Shown in pieces: positions 31,980-32,046 of a DNA stretch of 32,046 nucleotides. The DNA comes from Cytobacillus firmus (GTDB taxonomy: Bacteria > Bacillota > Bacilli > Bacillales > Cytobacillaceae), in NCBI RefSeq assembly GCF_023715565.1, contig NZ_JAMBOJ010000058.1:1-32046 (forward strand), read 5' to 3'. Below the pieces are notes generated by a model. That model had not been told where the DNA came from. It saw only the letters and a program-made list of their open reading frames with translations, and did not search any database. Within the stretch, counting starts at the first letter, position 1; each line of letters begins with the position of its first letter. The position numbers and the translations under genes were made by a program.

Positions 31980-32046
31980 TTATTGGCTTTGAAGCATTTT
32001 CAGATGATGATAGACCTCTCCGAGGTCATCTTCTAGGCCATTTCTG
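31980..32046 (-). CDS. 3' end of an unidentified gene (partial)
   Basis: The minus strand frame ending at TAA (complement 31980-31982) reads RNGLEDDLGEVYHHLKMLQS and Q, a coding-like helical C-terminus that runs off the right edge. Two hairpin terminators follow the stop codon. Only 21 codons are visible, so the family cannot be named. Confidence 0.55.
   Translation of the reverse strand, partial: RNGLEDDLGEVYHHLKMLQSQ

Noticed and set aside
1..32046. CRISPR arrays, insertion sequences, prophage or toxin-antitoxin modules
   Set aside because: No regularly spaced repeats, terminal inverted repeats with transposase, integrase or phage structural genes were seen.

Overview
The window looks like chromosomal DNA of a low-GC, spore-former-type Bacillaceae. 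The left edge is the 5' end of a 16S rRNA gene, on the minus strand, with the sequence style of the Cytobacillus (Bacillus firmus / oceanisediminis) group. Ribosome binding sites are strong AAAGGAGG types. The right half keeps a Bacillus subtilis-like gene order: K+ channel YugO, YugN, glucose-6-phosphate isomerase, YugJ-type alcohol dehydrogenase, YuzA. The genus is an inference from about 120 bases of 16S and from synteny; I could not run a search.

Layout. 1-880: start of an rRNA operon reading off the left edge, with tandem promoters, then an AT-rich stretch with several degenerate DnaA boxes. 881-3041: a small membrane protein with a non-AUG start, a DMT-family exporter, an MgtC-type membrane protein and a tRNA-Ala(GGC) with its own promoter and terminator. 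3042-3785: gene-poor. 3786-14660: a minus-strand Wzx/Wzy-type surface polysaccharide locus (NAD-dependent epimerase, Wzz-like modulator, BY-kinase-like protein with a damaged P-loop, flippase, polymerase, GT4, polyprenyl sugar-phosphate transferase, GT2, beta-helix protein, GalU). It is preceded by a long structured leader that ends in an intrinsic terminator.

14663-17298: cytochrome bd oxidase operon with cydA, cydB, a 33-codon cydS and an additional 31-codon membrane ORF just upstream of cydA. 17492-20575: a DUF3231 protein, a YhfK-like SDR, a small kinase-fold protein preceded by a yybP-ykoY (Mn2+) riboswitch with two consecutive terminators, and a frame-disrupted ORF. 20800-27284: secreted M28 aminopeptidase (YwaD-like), a 49-residue acidic helical ORF, the YugO channel, YugN, Pgi, alcohol dehydrogenase and YuzA. 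27341-31843: arginine/ornithine catabolism (rocD, rocA) divergent from its sigma-54 activator rocR, with a -24/-12 promoter and two palindromes between them. The right edge holds the 3' end of one more minus-strand gene.

The points most worth attention are: (1) the attenuator-like leader RNA of the polysaccharide operon; (2) the Mn2+ riboswitch feeding two mutually complementary terminators in front of a kinase-like gene; (3) small ORFs likely to be missed by gene callers, at cydA, upstream of yugO, and next to the rRNA operon; (4) the BY-kinase homologue that has lost its Walker A glycines. No IS element, prophage or CRISPR array was seen.
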